Shown: in pieces, positions 17,200-25,875 of the stretch
Numbering within the stretch: the first letter of the stretch is position 1
Layout: each line of letters starts with the position of its first letter
NCBI GenBank assembly: GCA_016715405.1
Contig: JADKAE010000004.1
Span: forward strand, 1-64,000
DNA: 64,000 nucleotides
Direction of reading: 5' to 3'
From: Saprospiraceae bacterium
GTDB lineage: Bacteria; Bacteroidota; Bacteroidia; Chitinophagales; Saprospiraceae
The notes under the pieces: model-generated
What the model saw: the letters and a program-made list of their open reading frames with translations, nothing else
Database searches by the model: none
Told to the model about the DNA's origin: nothing
Program-made: the position numbers and the translations under genes

Positions 17200-17227
17200 T
17201 TCTTCGTAATTCGTAATTCGTAATTCT
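17145..17227. repeat. Palindromic word-array repeat (AATTACGAA words)
   Basis: Left half repeats AATTACGAAT, right half repeats ATTCGTAATTCGTA; together a long hairpin between the convergent FkbM and DUF4139 genes. Part of it is translated at the end of the FkbM gene. It could work as a bidirectional terminator. Confidence 0.8.
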
Positions 17228-18824
17228 ATTCCAGGTAAACCGCCAGATTTTTCGGATGTTTCACCGAATAGCGGAATTCCAGCTTTTCATTAGCGCCGGC
17301 GGCCGGGTTTAATTCCCAGGTCAACTTGCCTTCGGCTTCGTCCACCTTAGCCTTACTCGATTTTTCGAGTTTAACCTCGATTTCTTCGGTAGTACTCACC
17401 GGGAACTGGTCTTCCAGTACGATTCTCACAGCTTGTTTTTTCTTATTGCGTACCTCGATATCCCAGCCGATCGTGTGGGTCACTTTATTGCCGAGGAATT
17501 GCTTGTCGGTGTATTTCAGTTGCTTAGTGCGTTTGACCACAATGTTCTTATCGCGACCCAATGAGAGGTTGAGCGTATCGTTGGTATTTTCGACATCGAT
17601 CATAGTTTTGCCCACGTAAGTATCTTCAAAAAACAGCGTGGCTTCGCCGCTAAGCAGGTTGTACTTCTCCCAGTCGGTCATCTTGGCCGTGAGGAAGGCG
17701 TCGGGGTCGAGTTTGGGCGTTACGTAGTATTCGTAGCTGGCCGGCGCCTTGTGTTCGGCTATCAGCACGGTATAGGGTTGGCCGCCGGAGGGAACATCGT
17801 AGGGGGTCTCGATTCTAAATTCTATGTTCGTCGTGGTTTCTCGCTGTGTTACTGCGGGCCCTCCCGCTGCTGGCGCCTGGTCGTATGCAAGCGCATCATC
17901 GGCTTCTTTGGCTGATTCTGTCATCGTGCGCATGCCATCCCGGTAGACGATGGGCGGGGGAGCTACGCTGAGCCACCAGGGGGACAGCATGGGGCGGAAT
18001 CCGGATTGGGAGGGACTGCCGGTTGACAAAGTGAGTTTGACGTCTTTCCATGCTTCACCTGTCGCCTGTTGGATAGAAGCTTTGTAGGCAATCACCACGG
18101 GACTGCTGATGTCTTTTATGCGCAGATCGTACATCGGCTGCCAGGAGGCATTGCTCACCAGGTAGCTGATGCGGAACGTGGCGTTGGTAGCGGCCGGCGC
18201 ATCAACGGCCACAAGTATTTCGCTCACCGCTATCGGCTGCAGTTGGGCATTCAGCGTATTGAGCTGGTTTTGCCATTTGTCGATTTCCAACTGTATAGCG
18301 TTGAGTTTTTTGCGGATGTCGATTTGCAGAAGTTTGATCTCTGTGAGGCGCTCGCGGTACAATGTGGCGGCGGCTTTGAGTTCCTGTATCGACACCCCGG
18401 TTTGCTGGCCGCCGATCATTTTATTGGCCAATAGCAGGTTTTCTTCTTCGGTGAGTGCCTGTGAGATGGCTTGCTCGCGGGCGTAGCGGTCTCTTGCAGC
18501 CTCGAGTTGGGCTTGCAGGTTTTTGATGTTGGCGTCGGCTTCTTTCGCCTGCAGGTAGTTTCTGCGTGAGTTGACCGACAGGATCGTAAAGTTGCCAGCC
18601 GCGCCTACTTGAATGCTCTCCAGATCAAGGGCAGGCGAGAGTCCGGAAAAGATCAGTACGCTGCGGCCTTCCGGCAGCGCCGATTTGCCCTCCCTAAAAA
18701 CCTGGGCGCCCTGGCGGAAAACCACCACTTCTCTAATCGCACTGGGCACTTCTTTTTCTTCGGTCACGCCCCATACAGCTGCGGACTGGCACAGCAAAAA
18801 GGCTAACATGATGCTTGTTCTCAT
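17226..18824 (-). CDS. DUF4139/DUF4140 (mucoidy inhibitor MuiA-like) secreted protein
   Basis: 532 aa. A signal peptide 'MRTSIMLAFLLCQSAAVWG' is followed by the DUF4140 domain ('IREVVVFRQGAQVFREG'), a coiled coil of about 120 residues ('KNLQAQLEAARDRYAREQ' to 'DKWQNQLNTLNAQL') and the DUF4139 beta domain ('ISYLVSNASWQPMYDLRI', 'SIQQATGEAWKDVKLTLSTG', 'LEWELNPAA'-like end). The family occurs widely and is named after a plasmid-encoded mucoidy inhibitor; its molecular role is not established. It is likely periplasmic or outer-surface. It is a single gene, with repeats on both sides. Confidence 0.88.
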   Translation of the reverse strand: MRTSIMLAFLLCQSAAVWGVTEEKEVPSAIREVVVFRQGAQVFREGKSALPEGRSVLIFSGLSPALDLESIQVGAAGNFTILSVNSRRNYLQAKEADANIKNLQAQLEAARDRYAREQAISQALTEEENLLLANKMIGGQQTGVSIQELKAAATLYRERLTEIKLLQIDIRKKLNAIQLEIDKWQNQLNTLNAQLQPIAVSEILVAVDAPAATNATFRISYLVSNASWQPMYDLRIKDISSPVVIAYKASIQQATGEAWKDVKLTLSTGSPSQSGFRPMLSPWWLSVAPPPIVYRDGMRTMTESAKEADDALAYDQAPAAGGPAVTQRETTTNIEFRIETPYDVPSGGQPYTVLIAEHKAPASYEYYVTPKLDPDAFLTAKMTDWEKYNLLSGEATLFFEDTYVGKTMIDVENTNDTLNLSLGRDKNIVVKRTKQLKYTDKQFLGNKVTHTIGWDIEVRNKKKQAVRIVLEDQFPVSTTEEIEVKLEKSSKAKVDEAEGKLTWELNPAAGANEKLEFRYSVKHPKNLAVYLE

Positions 18825-18898
18825 AATCGGGAAATTTGATTTTTAGGAATAGATGCCGCCTGTATCAAAATTACATACGGGGAGGGAGAAAAGTTGGA

Positions 18899-19004
18899 TT
18901 ATTGATGATTGATGTTGGATTATTTAATTATTAATTTTTCATTATTAATTTTTCATTGTGATGAATATCAGCACATTAGCAAATCAGCACATCAGCACAT
19001 CAAA
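18899..19004. repeat. Intergenic word arrays (ATTATTAATTTTTC and TCAGCACATC words)
   Basis: First a pair of ATTATTAATTTTTC words (about 18924-18957), then repeated CAGCACATC words (18966-19002) identical in type to the array near 33774. Only one orientation of each word is present, so this site looks like a half of the palindromic class. Confidence 0.65.
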
Positions 19005-19078
19005 AAAAGCCTTCATTTTTTATGGAATTTCACCGTCTTCTGCGTCCATTATAATACAGCCCTATGCAAAGTGAGCGT

Positions 19079-19301
19079 AGAGCTTGTTCAAGATTCCATG
19101 ATGAGCCGAGGACGAGCAAATTTTGTTTCAGACGACGAGGGCCGGGGCGCATTTTGCAGACGTAGCCGGCAGCTACGGCGAAAAAATGCAACATGAAGCC
19201 TGGAAGGGTGACTAAACGTCACGCTGACAGGCTGAACTCGCGAAGCGAATCAAACACAATTTGCCGTCCGTAGGCCATTGATGGATTCTTGAACAAGCTC
19301 T
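19079..19301. mobile_element. 223-bp fold-back element with 21-bp terminal inverted repeats
   Basis: The ends AGAGCTTGTTCAAGA... (19079-19099) and its complement (19281-19301) match at 20 of 21 positions. Inside, a second pair (GGACG.GCAAATT near 19109 and AATTTGC.GTCC near 19261) continues the pairing, and CGTAGC/GCTACG makes a hairpin near 19163. There is no coding frame. It looks like a non-autonomous transposable element or a fold-back element. It lies between a half word-array and the small HTH gene, and a target duplication is not obvious. Confidence 0.6.
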
Positions 19302-19339
19302 TTAATCCCGGAATTTTTTAACGCCTAAAACCGGACACA

Positions 19340-19552
19340 ATGGACAAAGCAAAAACGCGCCAGCAATTGGCAGACGAATACGGCGTTAATCGCAAAACGC
19401 TGTATCGTTGGCTCAAGCGAAAAAAGATCAATTTTGACGGTGGATTACTTACGCCCACTGAACAGACGATGATTTACGATACGTTTGGCTCCCCGGCAAA
19501 AAAGGGGCACGGGCATATAGTAAGTTTGGATTGGAGAGATAAGCGCAAATGA
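19340..19552 (+). CDS. Small helix-turn-helix protein
   Basis: 70 aa. 'KTRQQLADEYGVNRKTLYRWLKRKKI' is a clear helix-turn-helix of the transposase/Xre-like kind, covering residues 4-30; the remainder 'GGLLTPTEQTMIYDTFGSP' is short and helical. It could be a free-standing DNA-binding regulator or the N-terminal relic of a transposase. Its stop is followed after 8 bp by three direct 10-bp repeats and a promoter-like box, which might be its operator (inference). Confidence 0.65.
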   Translation: MDKAKTRQQLADEYGVNRKTLYRWLKRKKINFDGGLLTPTEQTMIYDTFGSPAKKGHGHIVSLDWRDKRK

Positions 19553-19560
19553 CGGCATAA

Positions 19561-19590
19561 TGCCCCATTTTGCCCCAAAATGCCCCATTT
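19561..19590 (+). repeat. Three direct 10-bp repeats TGCCCCAwww
   Basis: TGCCCCATTT, TGCCCCAAAA, TGCCCCATTT lie head to tail without spacers, ending 18 bp before a TATATTTG box. This is the layout of an operator or iteron-like binding site. Confidence 0.6.
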
Positions 19591-19608
19591 TCGCAGGCTA
19601 AAAAGGTT

Positions 19609-19616
19609 TATATTTG
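19609..19616 (+). promoter_or_regulatory. Promoter -7 box (TATATTTG)
   Basis: TAnnTTTG match followed by CAG; the three 10-bp repeats cover the place where the -33 region would be. The next 260 bp (19617-19876) hold only short broken frames ('MVFVDGSHSQWGQII' from 19633; 'VVKRNRGTLLWQGEQQYP' to 19887) with no recognisable gene, so a damaged gene may lie here. Confidence 0.35.
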
Positions 19617-19876
19617 CAGAAGATGTTTAATTGATGGTGTTTGTCGACGGCTCCCACAGTCAATGGGGCCAAATCATCCAGGATATAATTTACTGATACT
19701 TTGTTTGGGTATTTTTTCAATTTCCTACCGTGATGGCAGCAGGTCATTCTATGGGCTACGGGCGTACATCGCAATGGTGGTGAAACGCAACCGGGGCACG
19801 CTACTTTGGCAAGGGGAACAACAGTACCCGGAAGCCCCCGCCCTGCTGTCCATCAACGGATTAAAACAAAAAAGCT

Positions 19877-20326
19877 ATGAAAACTGATCTTTTGTTGATG
19901 CTCAGCATTGGCGTGGCGGCAGCCGGGGGCAATTCCTGGTTGGCTGCCCCGCAGAGATTGGCGCAAGCCGCCGAAAACGAAGTAGGGATTGTACTCACTT
20001 ATGGCGCCCGCTCGGGTTGCTTTGGTTCGGGGCCATGTCGCATCGAACTGGCCGACGGCGAGCCCTATGTCAAACAAGAAGGAATGGCTCAGGGCCTGTT
20101 GCGCTACACCGATCAGGGCCAACTAGTCTTGTCGATAGAGGCTGCCAGCATGATGCCGGCCACGCTCGACCGGCAACTGGGAAAGGGGCAACTCGAATTG
20201 CCCCAGGCTTTTCAAGTGCCGGAAGGTCTGTTGCAAGCACTACATGTGCCGGATACCGCGTTGTGGTTGCCGCCTGGATTATACGAGGCACCGCTGGAAG
20301 AAGGCCGCTATCGAATTATTTTTTAA
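19877..20326 (+). CDS. Small exported protein, unassigned
   Basis: 149 aa beginning 'MKTDLLLMLSIGVAAAGG', a probable signal peptide. The mature part is a beta-rich domain: 'EVGIVLTYGARSGCFGSGPC', 'QGLLRYTDQGQLVLSIEAAS', 'LPPGLYEAPLEEGRYRIIF'. The end resembles short Bacteroidota proteins in which 'L.PG.Y...EGRY.I.F' closes a beta barrel; I cannot name the family. Two cysteines may form a disulphide. It is 22 bp ahead of the next gene, so the two are likely one operon. Confidence 0.65.
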   Translation: MKTDLLLMLSIGVAAAGGNSWLAAPQRLAQAAENEVGIVLTYGARSGCFGSGPCRIELADGEPYVKQEGMAQGLLRYTDQGQLVLSIEAASMMPATLDRQLGKGQLELPQAFQVPEGLLQALHVPDTALWLPPGLYEAPLEEGRYRIIF

Positions 20327-20348
20327 CTCCACCTAAACCTATATTACC

Positions 20349-21536
20349 ATGAACTACCGGCCCCCCCTGTCGGCTGTACTGGCCGCATGGCTCTGCTGGC
20401 TTCCCAATGCAGGGGTGGCCGGCGTGAACAACGGTACAGTCGCAGATTCTTCGCTTTCCAGGCTTGTACTGTGTTTGCGCCAGGATGTGCTAATGATTAC
20501 CGAACACTACGAACAACAAATCAGCGCGTTGGATCTCCAACTCCGCGCGACAGAAGCCGTACTCGAAAATGCGGAAAACAGCCGTGTGCTGAAAAAAAGT
20601 CATTTTCTGGCGCTGTTGCAAAAGGTGCGCCTGCTGGAAAAAGGGCAACAACTGAATGAAAACTATCAGCTCTCCCTTACCGAAACCCGCTTTAGGAAAG
20701 GGCTCGAGTTAATCAAGTTGTTGTATGAAAAAATTCTTGGATTGGATCACCATTTTACGTCTATGCAAACGTATCAACAGGTGATGCTCCTTTCCAACCC
20801 CCACACGTTTCCCGAATTCCAGCAAACCAAGCGACTCCTGGAGTCCAGACTTCGAAAAAAAAGCGCGCTAAAGCTGCCGGGGCTGCTGGATACCAATCCG
20901 TTTCTCTCGGCAGCTTTTTCCCTGGTCGCATCGGTGGTGGGCGAAGGGCCCCCGGCAGAAAAGGAAAAGGACCTGGATCAAATATCCTGTATGCTCGACT
21001 TTACTGTGCGTATGGGCAACGACCTCAACCTGATTTACTACGAAACGGAATTCCTGCGGAAAAGTAATTGCTCGCTAACCGCCGACTGTATGCTGCTGTT
21101 TGCCGATTATGTCAAACCCCTGGGATATCAAATCCCGCTCGATGTGTGCAGGAAGTCCGACGATTGGGAAACGGTTTACAGCGCACTACAGGCGTTTTCG
21201 CTCAAGCTGGAAACCCTCAAAGCCAAAACGGATGAACCCAGCCGGCGGGAAGCGTATAAATACCAAACTGATCTGGAATTTTCGGTGGACCGCCTGCTCG
21301 ATTTTATCAATAAATACGCGGCATTTATCGCACAAGGGGAGAAGTATTACCAGAAATTTCAAATTATCGCCGGAAGCTACGCCAATGAAGAAGTCTGCAA
21401 CGCCCGGCTTCCCCCCCAATTTAATGATCTCAAAACCGAAATCAACCGCTCGATCGAGAAGTTTAATGAGTCGTATAATATCGCAGAACTCAAAGGCTCA
21501 AAACTCAAGGACTTGTTGTATGGGGCGGGGAATTGA
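20349..21536 (+). CDS. Exported helical protein, unassigned
   Basis: 395 aa with a signal peptide 'MNYRPPLSAVLAAWLCWLP...GVAG'. The rest is almost all alpha-helical, with a coiled coil near residues 40-110 ('EQQISALDLQLRATEAVLEN', 'HFLALLQKVRLLEKG') and further helices to the end ('DLKTEINRSIEKFNESYNI'). Five or six cysteines occur in the second half. No enzyme motif is seen. With the preceding gene it forms a two-gene unit behind the 10-bp repeat array. Its partner and role are unknown. Confidence 0.65.
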   Translation: MNYRPPLSAVLAAWLCWLPNAGVAGVNNGTVADSSLSRLVLCLRQDVLMITEHYEQQISALDLQLRATEAVLENAENSRVLKKSHFLALLQKVRLLEKGQQLNENYQLSLTETRFRKGLELIKLLYEKILGLDHHFTSMQTYQQVMLLSNPHTFPEFQQTKRLLESRLRKKSALKLPGLLDTNPFLSAAFSLVASVVGEGPPAEKEKDLDQISCMLDFTVRMGNDLNLIYYETEFLRKSNCSLTADCMLLFADYVKPLGYQIPLDVCRKSDDWETVYSALQAFSLKLETLKAKTDEPSRREAYKYQTDLEFSVDRLLDFINKYAAFIAQGEKYYQKFQIIAGSYANEEVCNARLPPQFNDLKTEINRSIEKFNESYNIAELKGSKLKDLLYGAGN

Positions 21537-21554
21537 AGAAGTTAGGTCTTCGCG

Positions 21555-21629
21555 CTCAGCAGTTAGCAGTTAGTAGTTCATTGTCAGATCAAGGACACTG
21601 ACTGCTGACTGCTGATAGCTGACTGCTGC
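21555..21629. repeat. Palindromic word-array repeat (AGCAGTTAGCAGT words)
   Basis: Left half CAGCAGTTAGCAGTTAGTAG, right half ACTGCTGACTGCTGATAGCTGACTGCTG; forms a hairpin between convergent genes. Confidence 0.75.
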
Positions 21630-21635
21630 GAACGC

Positions 21636-22058
21636 CTACACCAAATCCCAAAACGATTTCGGCGTATAATGGGCCCACAGCCGATACGTTTGTAGCCAAT
21701 ACCAGAGCGAGGCTACAGTGGGAATACCTGCGATCAGTGCTATATACAGGGCAACTGAGATTTGGCTGTCATTATAGTTGATCCGCAAATAGGTGGATGC
21801 ATAGGCCATCCCGATTAGCACGGCTACGTAAGAAGCGGCGGCGAGGAAGTACCTGCGCTGCATTGTAAAATTAGCTATGAACCCCCAGCAAAAGGAGCTA
21901 AGGAGCTGCCAGGCGCCGATAATAAAAAGTCCGAAGAAGAAAGTGACGCCGTACTCCGGTCTAAACAACAGGGCATATATCGCGGAAAACAGCGTGGGCG
22001 CCAGCAGGAGGGTCTGCACGAATATATCGATGGTTCTGCCTAATGGTTTTGTTCTCAT
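21636..22058 (-). CDS. Four-helix integral membrane protein, unassigned
   Basis: 140 aa with four hydrophobic segments: 'FVQTLLLAPTLFSAIYALLF', 'VTFFFGLFIIGAWQLLSSF', 'YFLAAASYVAVLIGMAYAS' and 'VALYIALIAGIPTVASLWYW'. It has charged loops but no conserved motif that I recognise. It is a single gene reading away from the nitroreductase; the two are divergent, with 114 bp between the starts. Confidence 0.65.
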   Translation of the reverse strand: MRTKPLGRTIDIFVQTLLLAPTLFSAIYALLFRPEYGVTFFFGLFIIGAWQLLSSFCWGFIANFTMQRRYFLAAASYVAVLIGMAYASTYLRINYNDSQISVALYIALIAGIPTVASLWYWLQTYRLWAHYTPKSFWDLV

Positions 22059-22172
22059 GGTTGGGAATTTTGTAGCAATTTAAAGTGATTTTCAAAACTT
22101 TCAAATATTTCTGAAAATATTAACAATTTCTTTTTGTGGAAGTTCATTGCCATTTTTGCAGAAAATAAAATC

Positions 22173-22754
22173 ATGGCAATGCAACCTGAATCAATACACG
22201 AGATTATCCGCAGCCGCCGGGCCGTTTTCCCGCCGGCATACAACGGTCAGCCTATAACGCGCGAGCTTATCGGGCAAGTACTTGAAAACGCCAATTGGGC
22301 GCCCACGCACAAGCGCACGGAGCCCTGGCGGTTCAAGGTATTCACGGGTAATGCCCTGGAGCGCCTCGGCGCCTACCTGGCGAATGTATATAAGATGAAT
22401 ACCCCTGCCGAACAGTTTTCGGATGTGAAATACAACAAGATGCTCAAAAACCCTACGCGCGCGGGTTGCGTCATCGCTGTTTGTATGGAGCGCGACCCCG
22501 CCCAGAGTTTACCCGAATGGGAGGAAATAGCAGCAGTGGCCTGCGCGGTGCAAAATATGTGGTTGACTTGTACGGCATTGGGCATTGCCTCCTATTGGAG
22601 TACGCCGGGCGCCATTCTGAAAGCCGACGAATTTCTGGGGCTTAAAGCAGGGGAACGATGCCTGGGGCTTTTTTACATGGGCTATAGCGACGCCCCCGCG
22701 CCGGAAGGCACACGGCGCCCCATAGCCGAAAAAACGCAGTGGATATCGGAATAA
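22173..22754 (+). CDS. Nitroreductase-family FMN oxidoreductase (YdjA-like)
   Basis: 193 aa, a single-domain nitroreductase. The N-terminal 'IIRSRRAVFPPAYNGQPI' contains the R-S-R-R FMN-phosphate contact, and 'ENANWAPTHKRTEPWRF' is the signature of the YdjA/TdsD subgroup. 'AAVACAVQNMWLTCTALGIASYW' is the dimer helix and 'LGLFYMGY' closes the FMN site. Such enzymes reduce nitro groups or quinones with NAD(P)H; the natural substrate is unknown. Start chosen at ATG 22173 ('MAMQPESIHEI') rather than a TTG 39 bp upstream, because the family begins there. Confidence 0.88.
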   Translation: MAMQPESIHEIIRSRRAVFPPAYNGQPITRELIGQVLENANWAPTHKRTEPWRFKVFTGNALERLGAYLANVYKMNTPAEQFSDVKYNKMLKNPTRAGCVIAVCMERDPAQSLPEWEEIAAVACAVQNMWLTCTALGIASYWSTPGAILKADEFLGLKAGERCLGLFYMGYSDAPAPEGTRRPIAEKTQWISE

Positions 22755-22761
22755 GCCGGGC

Positions 22762-23703
22762 TTAGTGCCATTCTACCCTTTGGCCGTCTTTATAAAGGAC
22801 AAAGCGGTCTTCGGGTTCGCCGTAGCCAAGGGCTTGGTTGATGCCTAGGTCGCAAGCGTCTTCGATGTCTTCGCCTTGTGCAATGCCGAAGTAAAACCCG
22901 GTAGCAAAGGCGATGGCAGCTTCGTCTTTGATACTCCAACTGGTGCCCACTACATACGGCACAATTTCCGATAATGCTTTTGCTTGAGCATCGGAGTAAC
23001 AAGAATTGAATACCACGGCTTTGATGGGCACTTCCTGGCGTTTGACCATCGTGCGGAATATGCGCTGGATCACATTTGTGCCTACAAAAAGAGGGTCGCG
23101 TTTATTTTCGTCGTAAAGCACTATGCCGGTATTGTCTTGTGGGATATGCGTTTCATCTACGTCTAAACCCCGACTGAGCATACTGCGCACGTCATTGTTG
23201 TTTTTGTCGCCATGACCCGAAAAGTGGATAATGTTGGGTTTCTCGAGGAAAATGGACTCCTGGAACTCGGAAAGGGTGACGGCTTTTTTCGTGCAGATGC
23301 GAAATTTGGAATAATTAGGGCTATCCTGTAATCGCGAGGAGATACGGCTGTGCTCTTTTTCCAATTGCAACTGAGCAGTACCCGAAGGGTTGGAGGTCAT
23401 AAACAGGATAGTGGTGGTATCTGCGGGGTTGGGCGGTGGCGGCGAGCCGGGGCCATCGGCGAATACTTCTTCCAGTGACTCGAGCAGTGCGTAGGTCACT
23501 GCGTTTCGCAAACGGGTGTAATCGCTGGAGCTGACCATGCCGAGGCGGTTTTGCCTTTCGTTATCCTGGTAGCGACTCGATTGGGTCAGTATTGCGTTGT
23601 AGAGATCGTTGTCTCCTTTGGTTTGCACATAAGCCAGTAGTTCTTTGATAGCTTGTTCAATTTTGCCACCGGCGATGAGGTTGCGGATATCTGATGCAGT
23701 CAT
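22762..23703 (-). CDS. CHAT-domain protease with N-terminal effector-associated domain
   Basis: 313 aa. Residues 1-82 ('RNLIAGGKIEQAIKELLAY' ... 'SSDYTRLRNAVTYALLESLE') resemble EAD11, a small helical death-like domain that brings conflict proteins together. After a proline-rich linker (88-93) comes a CHAT (caspase HetF-associated with TPRs) domain: 'ILFMTSNPSGTAQLQLEKE', 'PNIIHFSGHG' (catalytic His164) and 'AVVFNSCYSDAQAKAL' (catalytic Cys235), with 'VVGTSWSIKDEAAIAFATGF' after it. A cysteine protease triggered by a partner with the same EAD is the expected mode of action. No such partner is in this window. It starts 21 bp after the methylmalonyl-CoA mutase stop and may be co-transcribed with it. 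Confidence 0.85.
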   Translation of the reverse strand: MTASDIRNLIAGGKIEQAIKELLAYVQTKGDNDLYNAILTQSSRYQDNERQNRLGMVSSSDYTRLRNAVTYALLESLEEVFADGPGSPPPPNPADTTTILFMTSNPSGTAQLQLEKEHSRISSRLQDSPNYSKFRICTKKAVTLSEFQESIFLEKPNIIHFSGHGDKNNNDVRSMLSRGLDVDETHIPQDNTGIVLYDENKRDPLFVGTNVIQRIFRTMVKRQEVPIKAVVFNSCYSDAQAKALSEIVPYVVGTSWSIKDEAAIAFATGFYFGIAQGEDIEDACDLGINQALGYGEPEDRFVLYKDGQRVEWH

Positions 23704-23724
23704 ATTTGAGTCGTTTCAATGAGT

Positions 23725-25875
23725 TTATTGTTCAAGTGTTTTTAGGGCAGTGATGAGCGTATCCAATATCTGGTATGCTGCTTTAGCGATACGCGTACCG
23801 GGGCCGAAAATACCGGCAACGCCTTTTTCGTAGAGGAAATCGTAGTCTTGGGCCGGAATAATGCCGCCCACCACCACCAGAATATCCTGCCTGCCGAGTT
23901 TGGCGAGTTCGGTTATGGTGTCGGGCACCAGTGTTTTGTGGCCTGCGGCCAGTGAGGATATGCCAAGTACATGCACGTCGCTTTCTGCAGCCTGGCGGGC
24001 GGCTTCGGCGGGAGTTTGGAACAGCGGGCCGATGTCGACGTCGAAGCCGAGGTCGGCAAAGCTGGTCGCGATGATCTTGGCGCCGCGGTCGTGGCCGTCT
24101 TGTCCCAATTTGGCCACCATAATACGGGGGCGGCGGCCTTCGAGTTGGGCAAAAGTATCGGCGAGATTGCGCGCATCGCGAAATTCCTCGTCGTTGCTGA
24201 TCTCACCGGCATATACGCCACTGACGGCTTTGGTAGTGGCGGCATAGCGGCCGAAATGGCGTTCCATGGCTTGTGATATTTCGCCGAGCGTAGCGCGAAG
24301 GCGGGCGCAGGTCACGGCGAGTTCGAGCAGGTTGCCCTGTCCGGTTTTTGCACACAGGTACAGCGCTTCGAGCGCTTCCTGCACGGCGCTTTCGTTGCGT
24401 TGTTTTTTTACGTCTGCAATACGCGCTATTTGCTCTTCGCGAACGGCGGCGTTGTCGACTTCGCGAATGTCGATAGTGGATTGTTCTTCTACTTCAAAAG
24501 CGTTGAGGCCCAGGATGCGGTCTTTGCCGCTGTCGATGCGAGCTTGTTTTCGGGCGGCAGCTTCCTCGATGCGCAATTTGGGCAGGCCTTCTTCGATAGC
24601 TTTGGCCATGCCGCCCAGCGCTTCAACTTCTTCGATGTGTTTCCAGGCGCGCGTGGCGAGCTGGGAGGTAAGATATTCCATGTAATAGGAACCGGCCCAG
24701 GGGTCGACGGCGTGGGTGATATCGGTTTCTTCCTGCAGATACAATTGCGTATCGCGGGCAATTTTGGCCGAAAAATCGGTGGGAAGGGCTATGGCTTCAT
24801 CGAGAGCGTTGGTGTGGAGGCTTTGTGTGCCGCCTAAGGCAGCCGCGAGGGCTTCGATGCAGGTGCGCGCTACGTTATTAAACGGATCCTGCTCGGTGAG
24901 GCTCCACCCTGAAGTCTGGCAATGGGTGCGCAGCGCCATCGACTTGGGGTCTTTGGGGTGGAACGATTTGACGATTTTCGACCACAACAACCGGCCCGCG
25001 CGCATTTTGGCAATTTCCATAAAATGGTTCATGCCGATAGCCCAGAAAAAGGAGAGGCGGGGAGCGAAGTCGTCGATGTCGAGCCCCGTTGCCACGCCGG
25101 CGCGCAGGTATTCGAGGCCGTCGGCCAGTGTATAGGCTAGTTCGATATCGGCGGGGGCGCCGGCTTCGTGCATGTGGTAGCCGCTGATGCTAATGGAGTT
25201 AAATTTGGGCATGTGCCTTGCCGTATAGGCAAAAATATCGGCAATGATGTGCATACTGGGCCCCGGTGGATAGATATAGGTGTTGCGCACCATGAATTCT
25301 TTGAGAATGTCATTCTGGATCGTGCCGCTGAGTTGCCCCAGAGCAACGCCCTGTTCTTCAGCAGCCACAATATAGAAGGCCATGATGGGGATTACCGCGC
25401 CGTTCATGGTCATGGATACCGACATTTCATTAAGTGGAATCTGGTCGAAGAGGATTTTCATGTCTTCGACAGTGTCAATAGCTACGCCGGCTTTGCCTAC
25501 ATCGCCGCGTACGCGCTCGTGGTCGCTGTCATAACCCCGGTGGGTAGCCAGGTCGAATGCCACGGATAAGCCTTTTTGTCCTTGCGCCAGGTTGCGCCGG
25601 TAAAAGGCGTTGCTGTCCCTGGCAGTAGAAAAACCGGCGTATTGCCTGACTGTCCAGGGGCGCACTACATACATAGAACTATAAGGCCCTCTGAGGAAAG
25701 GCGGCAACCCGGCGGCATAGTGCAGCAACTGCGGGTCACCGATATCTTCGGGCGTAAAGACGCTTTGAATAGCAATGCCTTCGGCTGTGGCCCACTCTTG
25801 AGGGTGTTGCGCCGTGTGAATGAGGTTGTCAAGTCGCTGTCTGAACGGCCATTTGTTAAAGTCAGGGCGAGGCAT
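23725..25875 (-). CDS. scpA: Methylmalonyl-CoA mutase, catalytic (large) subunit
   Basis: 716 aa, the normal size of the B12-dependent enzyme that interconverts methylmalonyl-CoA and succinyl-CoA. The N-terminal TIM barrel shows 'RGPYSSMYVVRPWTVRQYAG', 'GLSVAFDLATHRGYDSDH' and 'MTMNGAVIPIMAFYI'. The C-terminal cobalamin domain has 'KLGQDGHDRGAKIIATSFADLG' with the Asp-x-His-x-x-Gly that carries the cobalt-binding His, then 'GISSLAAGHKTLVP'. The small subunit and the MeaB/ArgK chaperone are not adjacent, as is usual only in some genomes; in many Bacteroidota the small subunit gene lies just upstream, so its absence here is notable. It supports propionate and branched-chain metabolism. Confidence 0.95.
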   Translation of the reverse strand: MPRPDFNKWPFRQRLDNLIHTAQHPQEWATAEGIAIQSVFTPEDIGDPQLLHYAAGLPPFLRGPYSSMYVVRPWTVRQYAGFSTARDSNAFYRRNLAQGQKGLSVAFDLATHRGYDSDHERVRGDVGKAGVAIDTVEDMKILFDQIPLNEMSVSMTMNGAVIPIMAFYIVAAEEQGVALGQLSGTIQNDILKEFMVRNTYIYPPGPSMHIIADIFAYTARHMPKFNSISISGYHMHEAGAPADIELAYTLADGLEYLRAGVATGLDIDDFAPRLSFFWAIGMNHFMEIAKMRAGRLLWSKIVKSFHPKDPKSMALRTHCQTSGWSLTEQDPFNNVARTCIEALAAALGGTQSLHTNALDEAIALPTDFSAKIARDTQLYLQEETDITHAVDPWAGSYYMEYLTSQLATRAWKHIEEVEALGGMAKAIEEGLPKLRIEEAAARKQARIDSGKDRILGLNAFEVEEQSTIDIREVDNAAVREEQIARIADVKKQRNESAVQEALEALYLCAKTGQGNLLELAVTCARLRATLGEISQAMERHFGRYAATTKAVSGVYAGEISNDEEFRDARNLADTFAQLEGRRPRIMVAKLGQDGHDRGAKIIATSFADLGFDVDIGPLFQTPAEAARQAAESDVHVLGISSLAAGHKTLVPDTITELAKLGRQDILVVVGGIIPAQDYDFLYEKGVAGIFGPGTRIAKAAYQILDTLITALKTLEQ

